Source: Epiperipatus broadwayi (lineage: Eukaryota; Onychophora; Udeonychophora; Euonychophora; Peripatidae). Taken from it: 64,000 nucleotides of DNA. The stretch spans positions 1,244,001 to 1,308,000 of the forward strand of contig JAQFVV010012545.1 of the NCBI GenBank assembly GCA_028023455.1, read 5' to 3'. Of this stretch, positions 1 to 12,383 are shown piece after piece (position 1 is the stretch's first letter; each line of letters begins with the position of its first letter). The position numbers and the translations under genes were made by a program. The notes beneath the pieces were generated by a model. It saw only the letters and a program-made list of their open reading frames with translations. It did no database searches and had not been told where the DNA came from.

Positions 1-2210
1 AGCTGAAAAATAGTTTAGATGAAAGAAATTGGTATCATACCATAAGCCATTTTGCCTACAACAATTTTCCAATGTTATAATCAATAATCACTGGCTTTAG
101 AAAAGAATTTAACAAACTGTGCTGTCTGATAATTAAATTTATAATATTAAATATGATGCTGGAAAAGAAATATTATTTGATATGAGTGCAGTAAGAATTG
201 TACTACCAGTTGATCATTTAAACTGATGTGTGCATAATGTACAATTATGAAGTAAGACACAACCAATTTGTTTGATATTTTTCTCAGTGCATATCCTCAT
301 TTCAACTCTACCATATAATTGGTTAATTTATGCTAGAATAAATTCTTAAGCGAATGACAGATACTGGTAAACTACCACTGATGATGATCAAGTTTTATTA
401 CTTGGTCATATCATTTTGTTATTCAATTTGCTTTGTGAAAATCCTCTATGTAAAAAGAACAGATTAGTCCAAGGATGAATCAAATTGTTTCAAACTATCA
501 TTGTATCCTATCAATTTTTGCATCACAGAGAACTTCATGTTCATGCAATTAAAGATACCATCACAACCCTTTAAACTTTTTATATTATTCTTATGGTAAA
601 ACACTTAAATTATAATTACTTTTGATTTTTGAATCTTAAATAGTAAGTTAAAAGTATTATGATTTCAAATATTGAAGAGCGGTGCATTCATTTTGCACAA
701 TTATTCTAAGTTGGCAAAACTCAAAGCGTGTAGTAATTGAGCTTACAAAATGGTTGTCAGCAGTGATGGCAGAAGTTAATTGCTGTGATTGGTTTTTATA
801 TATTCATTACATTCACATAAACATTAGGATAAATAAATGATTTACAATTTTAATAATTTCTCACTTTATAAGAATATCTTATTTATTTCTAGATAACATC
901 CATTCAGAAACAACTTCTGTTAGGCATTGGTAATCTATGTAATCAAGAAAGTTGGTATTAAAAACAACTGTTTTAAATTAATTTGTTTAATTAACTGTTC
1001 TTTTATTATATTTGTAAACAGTGTTTAATCTGTATTTTTACATTTAATTTACCAAAAGAATGCTTCTCTTTCACTTCTGAAAATATCAATTGCAGCTGTT
1101 GAGAAACATTAAGGATTTAGGAAAATAGACTTAAAACCATAGTGATAGCTTCAAAAATCTTCTTTTATATATTAATCAATATACTTTACGTAATTATTCA
1201 CTTTTGTCAAGTATTGTTTGCTATATTATTTAATATTTTCTATTGCTTAAAAAAAAAACATATTTTTAGTAAATTAGCAAACAGATTTCTGTGGTGACTC
1301 TACCAAGTTAAATTATAATTTAGTTTTCAACAGAGAAATAAAATTAAACCCCTTAAGCATTTATTTTTATGTTTTATAAGCAATTAAGATTTTTTTTTAA
1401 GTTTGATATTGGAAATATAAATATTTTTGCCATCTTCATTAGTGAAGCTTCTGGCAGTAAAATATTCAAATTTGGTTGAGAGACTCTTTGAAAGAAAAAA
1501 ATATGAGAATTACTTTTAAGATAAAGTTAATTTTTTAAAAGAAAAAATACAAATTTATTATCTTCATATTCAACACACATATTATATAATCCACTTAACA
1601 TCACATGATCAACATTTGAGAGGATTTTTTAAGTTATTCATTCGTTCCTGCTACTCATATATGAGTATGGACTAGAGAAAAGTTATCCATTGACAAAGCA
1701 GACATTTTTTGTCTGGAGCTCCCATCAAATTTTCCAAAATGAAGAGTAAAAGAAAAGACGTTTTTGAATAAGATTAATGAATAATGAAACATTTTGAATT
1801 ATGAAATATATTTGATATTAAGTATAATCACTATTCAGATTTGCATTTTATCAGTGGTTACATAAATTCTATTTTATTATGTATGTACTATATATCAAAA
1901 TTATTTGGGATATATTTTTATTTCATTGTTAAATATATATATATTTTACTTAAACTGTTTTATTTTTTTAATGACTCAATTTATCAAAATGTGTGATTTA
2001 ATGTTAATCATATGATGTAATAAAAATAAAATAATTGCTTTCTTTATCTAAATAATTAAGTCATTAAAGGCAATATGTTCTCATTGATTTCAAACATCAT
2101 ATTTTATCGTTTATATTTCTTAGGAATATATTATACATCCTTGAACCCTCCAAAAAAAAAAAATCCCTCCTCTTCCCAAAATAAAATGACTATATTCTTT
2201 TTTTTTTTTT
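1..2210. other. AT-rich non-coding DNA, nothing recognised
   Basis: I see no convincing exon, RNA gene or repeat here, only short A/T runs and chance open frames. It may be intron or upstream flank of the gene whose exons lie at 8357 and 21246. Confidence 0.6.
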
Positions 2211-2218
2211 ATGTCAAA

Positions 2219-2289
2219 GCGTTGACCAGGATACGAACCCGGGCCGGCTGCTTGGAAGGCAACTATGCTAACCGCTAGGCCACCAACGT
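2219..2289 (-). tRNA. tRNA-Gly(TCC)-like sequence, probably pseudogene or tRNA-derived insertion
   Basis: Read on the minus strand it folds as a 71-nt cloverleaf. The acceptor pairs 6 of 7 positions (A-C mismatch at 1:72). There is a D arm, an anticodon arm with loop CTTCCAA (anticodon TCC, glycine), and a T arm with 5 pairs including one G-T. The T loop is TTCGTAT, so the invariant A58 of the B box is replaced by T. The 3' side continues into a short spacer and a poly(A) run instead of an immediate TTTT terminator. The altered B box and A tail suggest a retroposed tRNA or simple SINE, but a diverged functional gene cannot be excluded. Confidence 0.6.
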
Positions 2290-3248
2290 ACATGGATTCC
2301 CAAATTTGAATTTTCCAACAGCCTCATGAAGGTATAATGCACTCTGGCATGGACACAAAATAAAAACAAATAAAATTTATGTGAATACAGGAGGTGACAT
2401 GTTGATTTTTTATCCAGAAACCCTTTAGCTTTTTAGTTTGTCATTCTACCAGTAAATTAAATGACCAGGTCTATATGCCCAACAAAAAGGCAAAGAATAA
2501 AAAATTGAAGATGAGTATTATGATTACTGACTAATGAAACACATTTGCATGTATCATATTCTTGTCTTTAATGTGTTTATTGATGATGTTATAGTATTGC
2601 CTCTCAATCCACTCTGCAACAAATTTTACTTTTTGAAAGAATTTTGACATTTTGCATAAGTATACATTTTCCTTTTATTCTAACATCAGCCATTTTCTTC
2701 CATTGAAAGCAGTTAGTATTGCATATTTTTAAAGAGTCTCTGAAATAATTCTTATAATTTAATACAAAGTCTGCCTCTTCCATGAAAACTATGCTCAAGT
2801 TCATCTTCATTCATTGCACATGCTCAGTTCAATCTATAATAATAATAATAAAAGTAGTAGCATCACTTCAAGAAAACTGATAAACATCAAGATTGATCTT
2901 AGGATGTGCCATTCCATTTTTAGGTGGAATATTTTTAAAATAAATGTTTTAGTGCCGTTGTCTTACATCAATAAAAGGCCCATGACTTTTCTCTTCCTAT
3001 ACCTTGGACAAAATAATGGCTCTTTTCAATTAATTTATTTAAAGTAATTATATGACTAAGATAAAATATCATTTAATATGCTGAATATAGTAGCAGCATA
3101 TTAGAATATGAGATGTGTCTTATATCAGTGGATGCTTTTCTAAATCAAAGAGACTACTAACATAATTAAATTTGTTCCTATTCTTTACTTGATAATTCTC
3201 CAAGCTGAAAGTTTATAGATGTGGTCTAGCTCTGGCTTTTCCATTTTT
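2290..3248. other. AT-rich non-coding DNA
   Basis: Contains a short (AAT)n run near 2836-2850 and chance open frames only. Nothing else is supported. Confidence 0.5.
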
Positions 3249-3263
3249 AATGGTAGTTATTGT

Positions 3264-3375
3264 GTTTTTTTCTCATATGTCATAGCATCAGCCGGGACGT
3301 GAACCCACAACCGTCTGCAACCAACTACTTGCTTTCAAGGCGGCTGCGATGACCTCTCGGCTAACAACGCTTGAC
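3264..3375 (-). mobile_element. Short tRNA-derived SINE, copy 1
   Basis: About 112 bp, read on the minus strand. It begins with a tRNA-like head having a Leu/Ser-type D arm (GCCGAGAGGT), then a B-box-like stretch (GTGGGTTCACGTCCC), and ends in CATATGAGAAAA and an A-rich tail. It is flanked by a 15-bp direct repeat with one mismatch (3249-3263 and 3376-3390), the signature of target-primed reverse transcription. A second copy lies at 50555-50665. The long spacer between the anticodon region and the B box suggests a type II tRNA ancestor. I do not recognise a named family. Confidence 0.75.
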
Positions 3376-3390
3376 AATGGTAGTGATTGT

Positions 3391-4880
3391 TTATAGATGC
3401 TTTCATGAATTAGGCATCAGATAATATCTTTAGGTTTGATGATGGCATTTATTATTTGAATTAATTGAAGCAAAAACAAATGTGATACTTGTGCTATTAT
3501 TTAAAGGTTAACATTAATATAAACTTTTTAATGTTAAATTGCAACTTATAAAGACTTTAGTAGTAATTATTTGTTGAACTATTTCATCATCTAGTATTAC
3601 AATCTGAATGTCTTTAGGAAAATTTAAACTTTCTAAATATATTCGTATGTTAGTAATAATACACAAATTACTATTTAACAAATTTATCTCTTCTTCAGAT
3701 GTGACTGGGTTTGACTAATGTCGTACAAGCATGGGAATTGAATGGTCCTTTAAATTCTTGAATAATGATTTTTTTAAGGTAATTCTCTAACTGGGTGGGT
3801 TATTCTGGCAAAGGCAACAGTCAGTAGAAATTTTATATACTTCTCTATACTTTTTTTCCTAAAAGCAAAATTTATTAGCAGTTCCCAGACATTATGTTTA
3901 GATACACTAGATTGACTTATGGGATTATTTACCGTTGTCATGTGAGCAACTTCTTTGTATTTTCTTCTTTATACTTTTTCTCTCTATCCAATATTTTTGT
4001 ATTATATGGTCTGCTAATTTAGAAACATCTATTTTCTTTTTTTTTAATCATCAGTTTGTGCTCTTGCAGTCTCTGTTCAATGGAACAACTAGTCTCATCA
4101 ATATACATCCTTCCACATTCACATGGATGCAATTTTTGTTTTTCCAGTCAGGGCACTGACCTTCTAGCCATTCCAATTAATTTAGACTTGTCACATATTA
4201 CTATAATAGCTAGAAACCTATTTATCTACCAATACAAACTGGATGACTATATTGGCTATGGGTTGTAATAACTGAAAAAAAAAATCTAAGCCTATTTATC
4301 ACCTGAAAAGATCTCCAAAATTTATTAAGCTGATTCTTAGCCTATGCATGTGAGGGGATGGGTATTATTATTATTATTCTGACAAAATCATTAATCTGGA
4401 AAGATTTTGGAACCAAAGATGTCATATTGGCAACTTTGTTTCTGTTTATATTTGTTTTTTCTAGATATGTGATTGATGTTATTGTTTATTGGAGAAGTCA
4501 AAATGTTTTATTGAAAATGGTCAAGTTCATAAAAAAGGAAATATAGGAAGGAATATAATTTATTAAAGCTTATAACTTTGAAATATTTTCATCTAGTAAA
4601 ATGACATTTAAATATACACTGTATTTGAAAAATTATCTATGAAAATAATATTCATAATTGAAAAATATTTTTTTAAAAAAAAAGAATGTTGATATCAAAT
4701 TCTTCCCCTTTTTGTACGATCAATAAAATTTATATGAATGTACCAAAATGATTACCAAAATGTTGATACCTCATTCATCATTAAACTTTTGGGATTATAT
4801 AATATTCATTTACCTGTCAATTTATATATTGAAACAGTGTAACCTGTCTATAATACTACTTTAATATTCCAACCAGAAAA
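3391..4880. other. AT-rich non-coding DNA
   Basis: No exon with both splice sites and an open frame stands out. The open frames at 3935-4268 and 4358-4546 have AT-rich, hydrophobic translations typical of chance. Confidence 0.5.
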
Positions 4881-4898
4881 CTGACTTTTATTAAAAAA

Positions 4899-6400
4899 TT
4901 CAGCTAAATGACCTCCTTCAAAAATTAAACATTACAAATACCATGCATACCTGATCTATTGTGATAAATATTTTAGTTACTAATGAGAAAAAACTTTAGC
5001 TATTTCTTATCAAACTTCACAAAGTCTTTAAAATAAAACATTTTCATTTTCATATATTGAAAATGAAAATATCTTACTTATTTTCTTCCAAAAAAAAATT
5101 AATTATTTTCTTATCAGAATTTTAATAATAATTAATTTATTAATTAAAAAAAAAACTTTTTTTATTAGTATGTTTAATTTTTTCTTTTTTATATTTATAC
5201 ATATTTTATATATATATACAATACATATATATGTCTGTGCAAAGTATACAAAAATACATACAATAAAAATGTTAAAAAAACTGTGTAAATAAAAAATTAT
5301 GGGTACAAAAAATGTATTGTGTTTTCACATTAAATCCCGAATATAAGAAAAAAATATATATAATTATATACACATCTTTTCACTTCTTTTTCTTTTTAAA
5401 TTATAGCTCCATGATAATAAATATATAAATTCAACATTCCTTTTCTTTTTAAAACTTGTTTTTATTCCAACTATAATTTTCTTTCTCCTTCCAATACAAC
5501 GTTTCAACTACATTCTGTAGTCATTATCAAGTTTCCAGATATAATGGAGCATAAGTTCGAAAGGATTCACGTATTCCTACAAGTGCTACTTCTAAAGAAG
5601 CTTTAGTACATGAAGGAGTCCATGTATGTCCAACTTCATAACAAGTATAAGGCAGAGTATATAGAAATTTACTCTGGCAGATTACTCTGCCTTATACTTG
5701 TTATGAAGTTGGACATACATGGACTCCTTCATGTACTAAAGCTTCTTTAGAAGTAGCACTTGTAGGAATACGTGAATCCTTTCGAACTTATGCTCCATTA
5801 TATCTGGAAACTTGATAATGACTACAGAATGTAGTTGAAACGTTGTATTGGAAGGAGAAAGAAAATTATAGTTGGAATAAAAACAAGTTTTAAAAAGAAA
5901 AGGAATGTTGAATTTATATATTTATAATTAATAATGTATTTTTATTTGAGATTTAATGTGAAAACAATTTTTTGTTTACATGGGTTTTTTTTTTTTTTTG
6001 TATATACTTTTTTTGCGCAGACATATATATAATTTTCTTTTATTTATATATTTATTTTTAAATTAATGAATTAATTATTTAAAATTTTTATTTCAAGTTC
6101 TGATAAGAAAATAATTAAAGTGGTTTTTGTTTTTTGTTGTTTTTTTTTATTTTTATTTTTTTTTTTGGGGGGGGGGGATAAGATATTTTCAATATTATAA
6201 TTGAAAATGAAAAGTTTTTATAAAATTTGATAAGAAAAAAAAAATTTTTTTTGTCTTAATAACTAAAATATTTATCACAACAGATCAGCAGTGGATTGAA
6301 TAAACTCTATTAAAAAAAAAAAAATTAACCTTTTTTCTTTCTATCAGATATGCAAATGATTTGTACTTTTTAATTGTTGAAGTAAGTCATTTGGCTGTAT
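4899..6400. repeat. 1.5-kb fold-back element with Penelope-like 3' segment
   Basis: Two arms of about 750 bp face each other around a 23-nt spacer (5660-5682). The inner ~240 bp of each arm (about 5418-5659 and 5683-5925) is nearly identical; the outer parts are diverged and have gained A, T and G runs. The right arm reads in frame from about 5683 to a stop near 5812, then carries the stem-loop/GAAA motif described at 5811. That layout resembles the end of a Penelope-like element copied in inverted orientation. The boundaries are approximate because the outer arms fade into A/T runs. A foldback DNA transposon is the alternative. Confidence 0.75.
5811..5843 (+). other. Hammerhead-like stem-loop/GAAA motif of a Penelope-like end
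   Basis: CTTGATAATG is followed by a perfect 5-bp stem (ACTAC/GTAGT, loop AGAAT), then T, GAAA and CG. The order resembles the CUGAUGA-stem II-GAAA core of hammerhead ribozymes found in Penelope-like elements, but the first box is degenerate. The mirror copy is on the minus strand at about 5499-5531. Confidence 0.45.
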
Positions 6401-6639
6401 TTTCTGATGAAAAACCAATCCTCTGCTTGAAATATTAAAAGCAGTGATGTAGCCAAATGATCATAATTTGTTTTTTATTTATTTTCTTTTAGTTAATTTA
6501 TATTTTTTTGTTTCATATATATATAGTTAAAACAGCATTGAGTAAGGCTTCTAATGTATTTCTCCATACAGAAGCAAAAAACAAGAAATCATTATTTATC
6601 AGACAAGTCAGCTGCTAGTTTGGTGACATTCAGATGAGA

Positions 6640-7935
6640 TGTCATGATTCCTAGATATGATAGCCACCATTCATATATGTTATAGTTTACTACTATGCCA
6701 GGTGTTATAGAAATTACCCTTAGATATAATAGTCATTATGTCTACTTATGATATTCATTATACCTAAATATGGTAGTCACTCCACCCAAATGTGATAGTC
6801 ACTATGCCTAGGGATGATCTTTCACTATACCTAAATATGATAGTTACCATTTCTAGAAATAGAGTCACTATATTTAAATGTGATAGCCATTATATCTAGA
6901 AATGGAAGTTACTGCATCTAGATTTGAAAGTTGCTGTACCTAGATACTGTAATTTCATTTAGATATGCCAGTCACTGCATCTAGAAGTGACATTTACTAC
7001 ATTTAGAAGTTATGTATTCTCTATGCTTAGGCATTGCAGTCATTAGAGACCTAGGTATGATAGTTACTATATGTAGGTGTGACAGTTTTTAAACCTAGGT
7101 GTAGTAGTCATTGCACCAGTGTAAGGCAGTTCTTACATGTAGATATGGTGTAGTAGACATTATATCTAGAATATGAACATCATTATATCTAAGTATGGTA
7201 GTAACAATATCTAGATGTGATAATTATTACACTTAGGTATGGTGTGGTAGTTATGATACTTAGGTGTTATAGCCATTATGATGATTATACTTAGATGTGA
7301 TAGTCACTATAATACTATAATGGTCAAATATCCAATGCAATTTATTTGTCCATACGGCTATCACAAATACATAAATAAATAATCAATCAAAATAAGATTA
7401 AAATAAATAACTATTACTTCATAGATATTATAATATAGTTATTAATAGTTGTTTATTTTAATCTTATTTTGATTGGTTATTTATTTAGTCATTATATGTT
7501 GAGTGTGTTGGTCACTAAGTGCAGTACTCACTCTATCCAAATGTGATAATCACTATCCCTAAGTAAGATAGGCACTACACTGAGATGTAATGGTCATTAC
7601 CAATATCTAGTTATGATCGTTTTACATCTATGTATAATATGCACTACACATATATGTGATAGTTACTGTACCTGGGTGTGGTAGTCATTGCACCTAGGTA
7701 TGATGGTCATTACATGTAGATTTAGTAGTCATTAATGTGATAATCACTTCTTAAAGATATGATAGTCACTATGCCTGAGACAATCATTACTCTTTATTAC
7801 ACCTAGATGAGATAAACACTTCATCTAAGTGTAGTAGCCACTGTGCCTAGATATGGTATCTTTTAAATAGATGTAGTAGTCATTGGGTTTTGTGGTTAGT
7901 CACTATATTTAAGTGACATGACATAAATGCTATCC
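6640..7935. repeat. Degenerate minisatellite, unit about 20-30 bp
   Basis: About 1.3 kb of imperfect head-to-tail repeats with the consensus core CTAGATATGATAGTCACTAT. Variants recur dozens of times (for example TAGTCATTGCACCTAGGTAT and TAGTTACTATATGTAGGTGT). Unit length varies and no open frame runs through it. A 117-bp hairpin interrupts it at 7371-7487. It lies just upstream of the 42-nt exon at 8357. Confidence 0.8.
7371..7487. repeat. Hairpin inside the minisatellite
   Basis: Left arm 7371-7416 and right arm 7443-7487 are inverted repeats of about 45 bp with few mismatches around a 26-nt spacer. This is a probable small fold-back insertion. Confidence 0.75.
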
Positions 7936-8356
7936 CCAGTTGATGTAGTCACTACATCAGGAGGATCTATTTATATTTGTGTGTTTAGATTTGGTTATTT
8001 TATGCGGATGTATTCTTCTTGCTTGGCATTTTTTTAGAATGTTGTACTGTTGACTTATTTCAGTAAAATATTTATTCTTTATTTCATTATTGTTTAATTT
8101 TTACTTTCTTAAACATTATACTTTTTCCAAAAACAAAAAAGAGTGTATATTTCCATGATATTTATGCATATATTTTTATGGCCAGAATAGATTTATTTGA
8201 CTATTTATATTTTTTTAATTTTATATGAAAAATATAATAATTATGATACAATATATTTCAGTCAGTAGTATTAATAAATTTTATATTAGTATTAGCAATT
8301 AATAATAGTAATGGTATATATAATTTAATTAATCGATTTTTTTGTTTTTTAAATAG

Positions 8357-8398
8357 GAAACAGATGAATAACCTAAAGCAAAAAACGAAAAATAAACG
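8357..8398 (+). CDS. Internal 42-nt coding exon, ZCCHC10-like gene
   Basis: A T-rich tract ending in TAG precedes the exon, and a consensus donor GTAAGT follows it at 8399. Only one frame is open: the first base completes a split codon, then 13 codons read KQMNNLKQKTKNK, and CG is left over. CG plus the first base of the exon at 21246 makes CGG (Arg), and the frame then runs open to a stop, so the two exons fit in phase. The peptide is very basic, like the linker before the Ser-rich tail of ZCCHC10 proteins. The preceding exons, which should include the CCHC zinc knuckle, were not found in this window. The exon call rests on splice sites and phase; the gene name rests on resemblance of a low-complexity tail. 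Confidence 0.7.
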
Positions 8399-8639
8399 GT
8401 AAGTTGTTGTTGTTGTTTTTTAAAGATAATTATGAGCTTACAATAAGGCAATCTGGAAATGATTTCGTCTTAATCATAGTATGTGCACCAGTTATCATTT
8501 GGATGCCATATCATTTTTAAAAAATGACAAATCACTCTGTAGAATATATATATACACAAATCGTCTAGAGTGTCACCAACCATCTACTTGAAAGTAATAA
8601 CCATCCGTCTATTATTAATAATAGTAAGTTGAACAACTT

Positions 8640-8775
8640 AACATTAAAATATGAATATTCATCGTGCAGTCTTTTTAAAAATTAGCCTATTTCAGTGTAA
8701 CCAAACACTGACGAAAATAGACTGATTTATTGAGTAGATTGCAGTATTGAATATTCAATTTTATTATCAAATAAA
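8640..8775. repeat. Imperfect hairpin of about 60-bp arms
   Basis: Sequence around CCTATTTCAGTGT (about 8687-8699) pairs with ACACTGACGAAAATAG downstream, and the similarity extends outward to GAATATTCA on both sides. Probably a small decayed fold-back element. Confidence 0.45.
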
Positions 8776-9422
8776 TCAAGCTAGGGCATTATTAATATAA
8801 GATATATGAGTGTTATCCTTACATTGATTGTCGGTAAAACTCCAGCAATTGACGAGTAGAACTTGAGATGTATACATGCTACAGAATGATTTGACAAATT
8901 TTTCTAAGTGGTATGGAGATTAAATACTTAGTTTCACACACTATGATTAATTAGAATATTATTTCCAGATTGTTTATATATATTTCTATACATACAGCGA
9001 CTAGTGATTTTCTGGCTCTCTGCCAAACTTTCACAGTCTTAAGAAAAATAAAATTACTTAATTGCCATACAATAATATTGTAAATAATTTGTATATTCCA
9101 TTAAGGATTTTTGTCGACATTTTATATGCAATCATTATCAATTCACTGCAGGATGAAGGTCTCCAAGTTTAATCCACTTTCTTCTATCAATGGTCTATCT
9201 TTTCAACATCATAGTTATTTGATTCAACTATTACACGTCATCTTTTTTTTTGGTCTTTATTTCTCAGGATTGTATTTAAGATTTGCACTGTCAATAGTTT
9301 ATCTTCTTTTTAAGTGATATGTACCATGCCAGTTCCATTTTAGTCATTTAATATTTATTAAAATTTTATTTTCAATACATAGACAATTTTTTAAAATCTT
9401 AGTTTATTTCTATATCAATAAA

Positions 9423-9741
9423 CATCACATGAACATCATTCTTTATGCTTACACAAGCTGTTTACACAGAGGCAAGACTCTCCAAACAGTAGCGCCACTC
9501 AGTGCAAGCCAGAGTAACCTATGGATGCAGGAAGGTTTGTGCATAAAATCCCTATCTAGTGCTTACTCATCTCTCAGATCCAAGTTTCCTCACTTATGAA
9601 AGTCACAAGCTAGAAACTAGTCTGGGAATATTGGATGAGTAGACACTAGATATGGATTTTATGCGCAAAACTTCCTGCATCCATTGATTACTCTGATTTG
9701 CACTGAGTGACACTGCTGTATGGAGAGTTTTGCCTCTGTCA
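9423..9741. mobile_element. Fold-back MITE family, copy 1
   Basis: It begins with CATCACATGAACATC and GCTTACACAAGC. The arm GAGGCAAGACTCTCCA (9469) then pairs with TGGAGAGTTTTGCCTC (9721-9736), with further complementarity inward (GGATGCAGGAAG with CTTCCTGCATCC). No open frame of note. It shares its sequence with six other copies in the window, at 30938, 39423, 41101, 48126, 52170 and 52735. Confidence 0.75.
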
Positions 9742-11065
9742 TTTTTATATCTAAGTTGAATTCTTATTTATATTAATAATCTGATTAAGGTATTTGCAAT
9801 TGTTAACGTTCCTGTATCTTTATTTTCTTTTTCTAAGAAAATCACATTATCTTAATCTTTTTCGTCCTTGTCTTTAGTCTTTCATCTGATAACTCTTCCA
9901 ACATTTCCTAAATCTCTAAAGCATTATTTTCAAAAACCACATCATTTGCAAAATCTTGATGATTTAAATAACCTCCATGTATTTTTATTCTCTTAGTTTC
10001 TCATTTTATTCCACAAAATGATTTTTGTAAAAATGTCGCAAAATTTTTTAGAGATATATCATGCTATCATACCCTCTTAACAATGCTAGCCTTCTTAATT
10101 GCATCATTTGTATTTATATAAATTAATTTTTATGTACATGAATGTTATTATCTAAGAATCATATAAATTTTATCTCATGAGTTCATCATAAATAGACTCA
10201 TTGTGCACTGTTGTGCAATATCATAGTCTAACTTCTATCATAGATAATGGACATGGCTCTAGAAACAGTTATGTTGATCCATATTCTGAAATCAGTTTTA
10301 TTATGGTTCACATACAGAACAATTATGATGTTACTGCTATATCTCACAAGAAGAAATCTAGAAAATGAAATATTCTTCATAAAAGATGCTTATCTATATA
10401 TTGTATATAATGCTATGGTGACTCGTACCATATTAAGATTGTACTAAGTGCCATCTCACTATCCATCAGTTTTGTAACAATTTTTCTGTCAGCATGTTGA
10501 GGTAGCATATTTCTTTAATAGCTAATATGATAAAGAACATAATTTTTTTATATGGTATTGAGGGAATTGCATTTTTTTATGATACTATTTGAGTTTTAAA
10601 TATTCCATATTTATAATTATTAGTACTGCTTCTTGGTGATAGTTTACTGTGAAACTAAATTACATTGAATGTTAATATTGTAATTTTCTGCTAATGGACT
10701 ATTGGATGCTTACAAATATTGCAAAGATAGCAATTTAGCTGCGTAATCAGTGTTAACACATAGTTTTAAAGAATTTTCTGATGATGCTTTGGGAGATCAT
10801 TTCATGTGTGGTTATAAAGGATCGTAATCTGCAGGTTAATATTACATTTAAATTGGTACTTATCATTAAATGATTGTATTGAGCAGCTTTATTTTTGAAG
10901 AAAATCGTTTTTTTTTAAAAAAAAAACTAGACAATATAATTATCTCTACTTCAAGATTAAAACCTTTCCACAATGTAGGATAAAATATATGCCTGTAAAT
11001 CATATCAAAGTTTGTTCTAAATGTAACAAAATCATTCTTAAATGCAATGCATTCGTATATATTGT
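9742..11065. other. AT-rich intronic DNA
   Basis: No recognisable coding or repeat feature. The frame at 10247-10447 looks like chance. Confidence 0.5.
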
Positions 11066-11068
11066 AAC

Positions 11069-11172
11069 AGAATAAAAATAATCTAGTATCTATCATTTGT
11101 AATGGAGTGATAACCATCTAGGAATGAAAATAATCTAGTATCCACCATTTGTGACAGAATGAAAATATCTAG
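11069..11172. repeat. Two-copy tandem repeat, 52-bp period
   Basis: Two adjacent units begin GAATAAAAATAATCTAGTAT and GAATGAAAATAATCTAGTAT, and both run on to an ATCTAG end. Confidence 0.6.
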
Positions 11173-12016
11173 ATCATTTATAACTGTGTAAAGAATATAT
11201 ATACTATCTACTGCTATCCCCTTATTCAATAGCCCACAATTTGGCTGGCATTTGTAACTGAATATGGAATTAACCTAGACAAATTTCACTTCCTTATTTA
11301 CTCCTCATTGGGGCAGTCATTATCACCAGATCAATTGTTTTAGAACTACTACCAATAACCCTGTAAGCAGTTTTATACCCCAATAGGACAAACCACTCTG
11401 CAACTAACCATTTTACTCTTTATTCTTTGCTTTCTTATATATATGACTGTATATTTGGGTGCCACTAGGCTATCTAAACCTAGATAATATTACATTATGT
11501 ACCTACTTATAATCGTATCTGGTTTGAACCTTAATTGGTACATTATTTATAACAGCATGTAGGATTTTCCATTTTATATAAATATCATGTGCACTTAAGG
11601 GGAAACATCCTTATTATTCTCTAGTTGTAAAAATAAATTCTCAGACAAATTATCATTTAAGAGTTTAACATCATAAATTCATATTTAATTATTCTCAGAA
11701 GGGTTACTATAGATTATCAGATACTTTGATAGTAGTCGTATATTTTATAATGGCTCACAAATAATAAACAAACATAGTGAGAACCAGTATTTATATATGG
11801 CCATTAAACACATTTTTTTAGACTATTGAGTGATAAGATCATGATGATGATGATACTTCCAGCTACAGCTTTATAACTAACTCGTGAAACATCCATCAGT
11901 GATGATGATGACTAAACTACTTCACAACACAATGATTAACTCTGAGAAATATATAAACTTTTTCTAATGAACTTTTTCTAATGAAAACAAATTAAAATTT
12001 ATTATAGGTGTACATA

Positions 12017-12091
<75 letters not shown>

Positions 12092-12147
12092 AAGAAAAAG
12101 AAGAAGAAGAAGGAGAAGGAGGAGAAGAAGAAGAAGAAGAAGAAGTT
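12017..12147. repeat. Compound microsatellite (AAT)n-(AAG)n
   Basis: About 15 AAT units run directly into about 28 AAG/AGG-type units. A frame through it would encode poly-Asn then poly-Lys/Glu, which I treat as an artefact. Confidence 0.95.
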
Positions 12148-12383
12148 GTTGTTACATTATAATAATAACAATAACCAAAGGTCTTCCCTATTCTCTTTAA
12201 TGAAACTTAAATTCAATCTTAATGTGATATAGCATGACATGTATATGTTCATATCTCTAGTGAGTGAATAGAAATCTTATAACATAATAACATTTTAATT
12301 TTAAAATAAGCACCCGATACACATACTCGCATATTGCCTATAACACATTTTTATATCAACTACACTTACAAATTATTACCGTC

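Noticed and set aside
376-400. CTGATGA near 379 as a hammerhead core
   Set aside because: No GAAA or pairing stems follow at the right distance.
12008-12232. 74-codon frame with poly-Asn and poly-Lys
   Set aside because: It is a translation of an AAT/AAG microsatellite.
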